The notes under the pieces were generated by a model. The model did no database searches and had not been told where the DNA came from. It saw nothing but the letters and a program-made list of their open reading frames with translations. Made by a program: the position numbers and the translations under genes. Of a DNA stretch of 60,000 nt, positions 57,901 to 60,000 are shown piece after piece; the stretch's first letter is position 1; each line of letters opens with the position of its first letter. Source of the DNA: Symbiodinium natans (lineage: Eukaryota > Sar > Dinophyceae > Suessiales > Symbiodiniaceae). The stretch is taken from NCBI GenBank assembly GCA_905221605.1, contig CAJNDS010001602.1, positions 290,501-350,500 on the forward strand. Reading direction: 5' to 3'.

Positions 57901-60000
57901 CTTGTAGGGCGTCGAGGGTTTTGGGTGGGAATAGGGCTTGAGTGTAAGGTTTGGGGCTGGTGTCTACGTGTTTACGGCTTTAGCCTTTAGCGCTCACCAA
58001 GAACAAGGAAGCGAGCCTGGTCCACCCAAGACACCCAAACTATATTCGCTAGGGATGAGTGTTGAGGCTGTTCTGAGGCACTTCCTGCAGAGTTTAGGGA
58101 ACCTGCACCGGGCCTGATTTTCCGAGTGCCGGCCACATCCACCGGCTCCGCCTTGGCACGGAAGCACGCTTACACGAGGCCGTCGATTCTTCGCTTCGCT
58201 GCCGGGTTCGGGGTCCATGTTTCGGTTTCGACCGAAAAGGGCTTTGAGGGATTCAAGAGCCTTATAGGGCTTTTTGGGAGTCAGGGTTTGGGCTTTCGGA
58301 CGTACCCTCATGGCCCCAACAACCTTTCAACTTTCAACCTTTCCCACAACTATGGGTATCCCGCTTTCATAAGTTAGAGCGAATGACGAAGTACCTCCAC
58401 CTTGCTACCCAGCTCACCCACAAGCCCTAAGTTTACTAAAGCCCCCAAAAAGCTTGGAGGCCCTGAACCCACACCGACTGAGCATCGGTCCTTCGCCACT
58501 TGCAGGGTCTGGAAGGCTCCAGCACGCCGCTCCGCCAGCGACTTTCCTCGCAAAAAACAGGGGGGAGAGCTGAATTCCAAAAACAAATTGCCTGTTGAAG
58601 AGGCCTTTCGGGCGCGCCGTCGGGCTGGTGGGAATGGGCTTGGACATAATGATATGTCGGACTGAAAGGTCTTGAGTTTAAAGGTTTCGGAGCTTTGGGT
58701 GATGGGGGGAGGTCGAGCATGGTGTTCACATGGCTGATGTCCTGGCTTGGGCAAATTCGAATCCTGGACCCTGCAGTTAGAACAGTTTTGCCGAGAGACC
58801 AGCCATTGCCCTTGACCTGCAAAAGCAGGTGCATATGTCTCGTGTCCCCCTCCTGCTACCTCCGTTCAATGCAGCATAAACAGATTTAACTCACATCGTG
58901 ATTTACTGTTAGGACTCATGTTTCAAACTGCAGACTGGAGGTGTCTTCAGGGGTGAGTCATGGCTTGTCATGAAATGCAAACCCTCTGTCTGACGACCAT
59001 GAACTTCGTTCCCCTTCATCCTCTCAAGTGCGCCTCCCTGGCGAAAATCGCGCAAACAATCTACCGAATCGAATTTGACAACTGCGTGAGGTGTGGAGTG
59101 GTGGAAACACCCCAGAACGGAAGTCAAGGCCCTAGCTAAGGTCTCTGCATAGGCACTTGCAATGGAACCCCTTTCACAAAAAGAAGACCCCCAACAGGGA
59201 CCACACCAAGTCCCCAGCTAGGGTTAGAGCTGAAGGCTCTGCAGTGGGACTTTATGTTTGTTCATGTTTGTTCGGCCCATTCAGGATCACCCGAGCGCCT
59301 TTAGAAGAAGTGGGCCCGCAGTGGAGGCACCGACGTGCTGCAGCTGAGGTTTTGTCCCACAAGTATAGATTCTGTATCCACCCGAAAGCCCTACTTTTTG
59401 CAGTATACAAGCAGTAGCGAGCGGTAGATGCTGTAGCAGTGTAGACGCGACTAGAGCATTGAAGCTGTTTAGTAGCCAATAGCAGCTGAACCATGATACC
59501 TTCAAGAAGTCACTGCAGCGCACTGACTGCCTATAGTGCGAGGCTCTGGGCTCTCGGCTCAAGTGCTCATGGCCTTTGGCATGCGAGGCTAAGAGGCAGC
59601 AGAATGAGCGATGGAAGCAACCGCCGCACTGATCCCCCTTTAAAGTATTCTTCTTTGGGGTTGAGGGGGTCATAAGACCGCAACAAGCACCCGACTGCCA
59701 CGAGTTGCAAAGCCGAGTGCTCTCTACGACCTGCAGCATCTTTGCCCTTAGCAGAAGTGCTGCTCTGCCCTGGAACATGCTTTGCCAGGCAGCAGATAGC
59801 AGGGTTCATTAAGCGTGGCTAAGCTTCGGTGACAAAGCGGCTCCCCCAGGAATGTTTCCCAGAGAGGCCGCAACCGATCAGAAGATCATGTACAGAGCTA
59901 CTGCTACGGCTATGGCAGCAGCTATGGGGCATCCCACCACCCGTTCAGAGACACTTTGGTCTCTAGCTTGCCTGAATCTCGGGATGCTCACTTCATCGGC
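55000..60000. other. No recognised gene
   Basis: Telomere-like words continue. Weak minus-strand exon-like pieces (LENLNLKRRLMLSPTR near 56.5 kb behind a TTCCCAG acceptor, and AERRAGAFQTLQVAKDR near 58.5 kb) could be upstream exons of the kinase gene. They were not linked to it. Confidence 0.35.
57715..57748. repeat. (GA)n microsatellite
   Basis: A short GA run, interrupted by GGG and C. Confidence 0.85.

Overview
The window reads as nuclear DNA of a dinoflagellate-like alga. The evidence is: protein domains cut into very small exons (20-100 nt); introns that open with GT, GC or GA and mostly end in AG followed by G; very low coding density; both multi-exon genes on the same (minus) strand; and TTTAGGG-type telomere-like heptamers in decayed form across most non-coding sequence. 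No prokaryotic operon, rRNA, tRNA or CRISPR array was seen. Most long open frames here are chance frames, or simple repeats that stay open in every frame.

Layout. (1) 0-15.6 kb: mostly intron-like or intergenic DNA rich in decayed telomere-like words, with a few exon candidates on the minus strand (8.98-10.03, 12.55-12.64 and 13.71-13.87 kb) and one zinc-binding candidate on the plus strand (10.9-11.1 kb). (2) 15.7-28 kb: a repeat block of different texture. It holds at least five fragments of one LINE-type retrotransposon family in both orientations, two fragments of a second family, a gag-like zinc-knuckle piece, an 820-bp inverted-repeat element whose outer ends are telomere-like arrays, an 800-bp purine microsatellite and a perfect hairpin. 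(3) 28-42 kb: telomere-word-rich DNA with isolated exon candidates, a composite microsatellite and a tandem/hairpin repeat. (4) 42.2-47.0 kb, minus strand: a SEC14-like (CRAL-TRIO) lipid-transfer gene whose core five exons join in phase. (5) 48.3-54.2 kb, minus strand: a protein kinase whose catalytic core can be rebuilt from GGELFDFL to GDMPF across ten phase-compatible exons. An intact single-exon NAD(P)-binding reductase-like gene lies in the kinase intron between HRDIK and PEN. (6) 54.3-60 kb: two strongly coding-like but unrecognised segments, then sequence without recognised genes.

The genes are not an operon and no shared pathway is evident. The kinase points to signalling, the CRAL-TRIO protein to phosphoinositide or lipid transfer, and the reductase-like protein to NAD(P)-linked metabolism or redox sensing. 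The most notable points are the nested intronless gene, the kinase micro-exons with mixed intron boundaries, and the element bounded by telomere-like repeats inside the retrotransposon graveyard.
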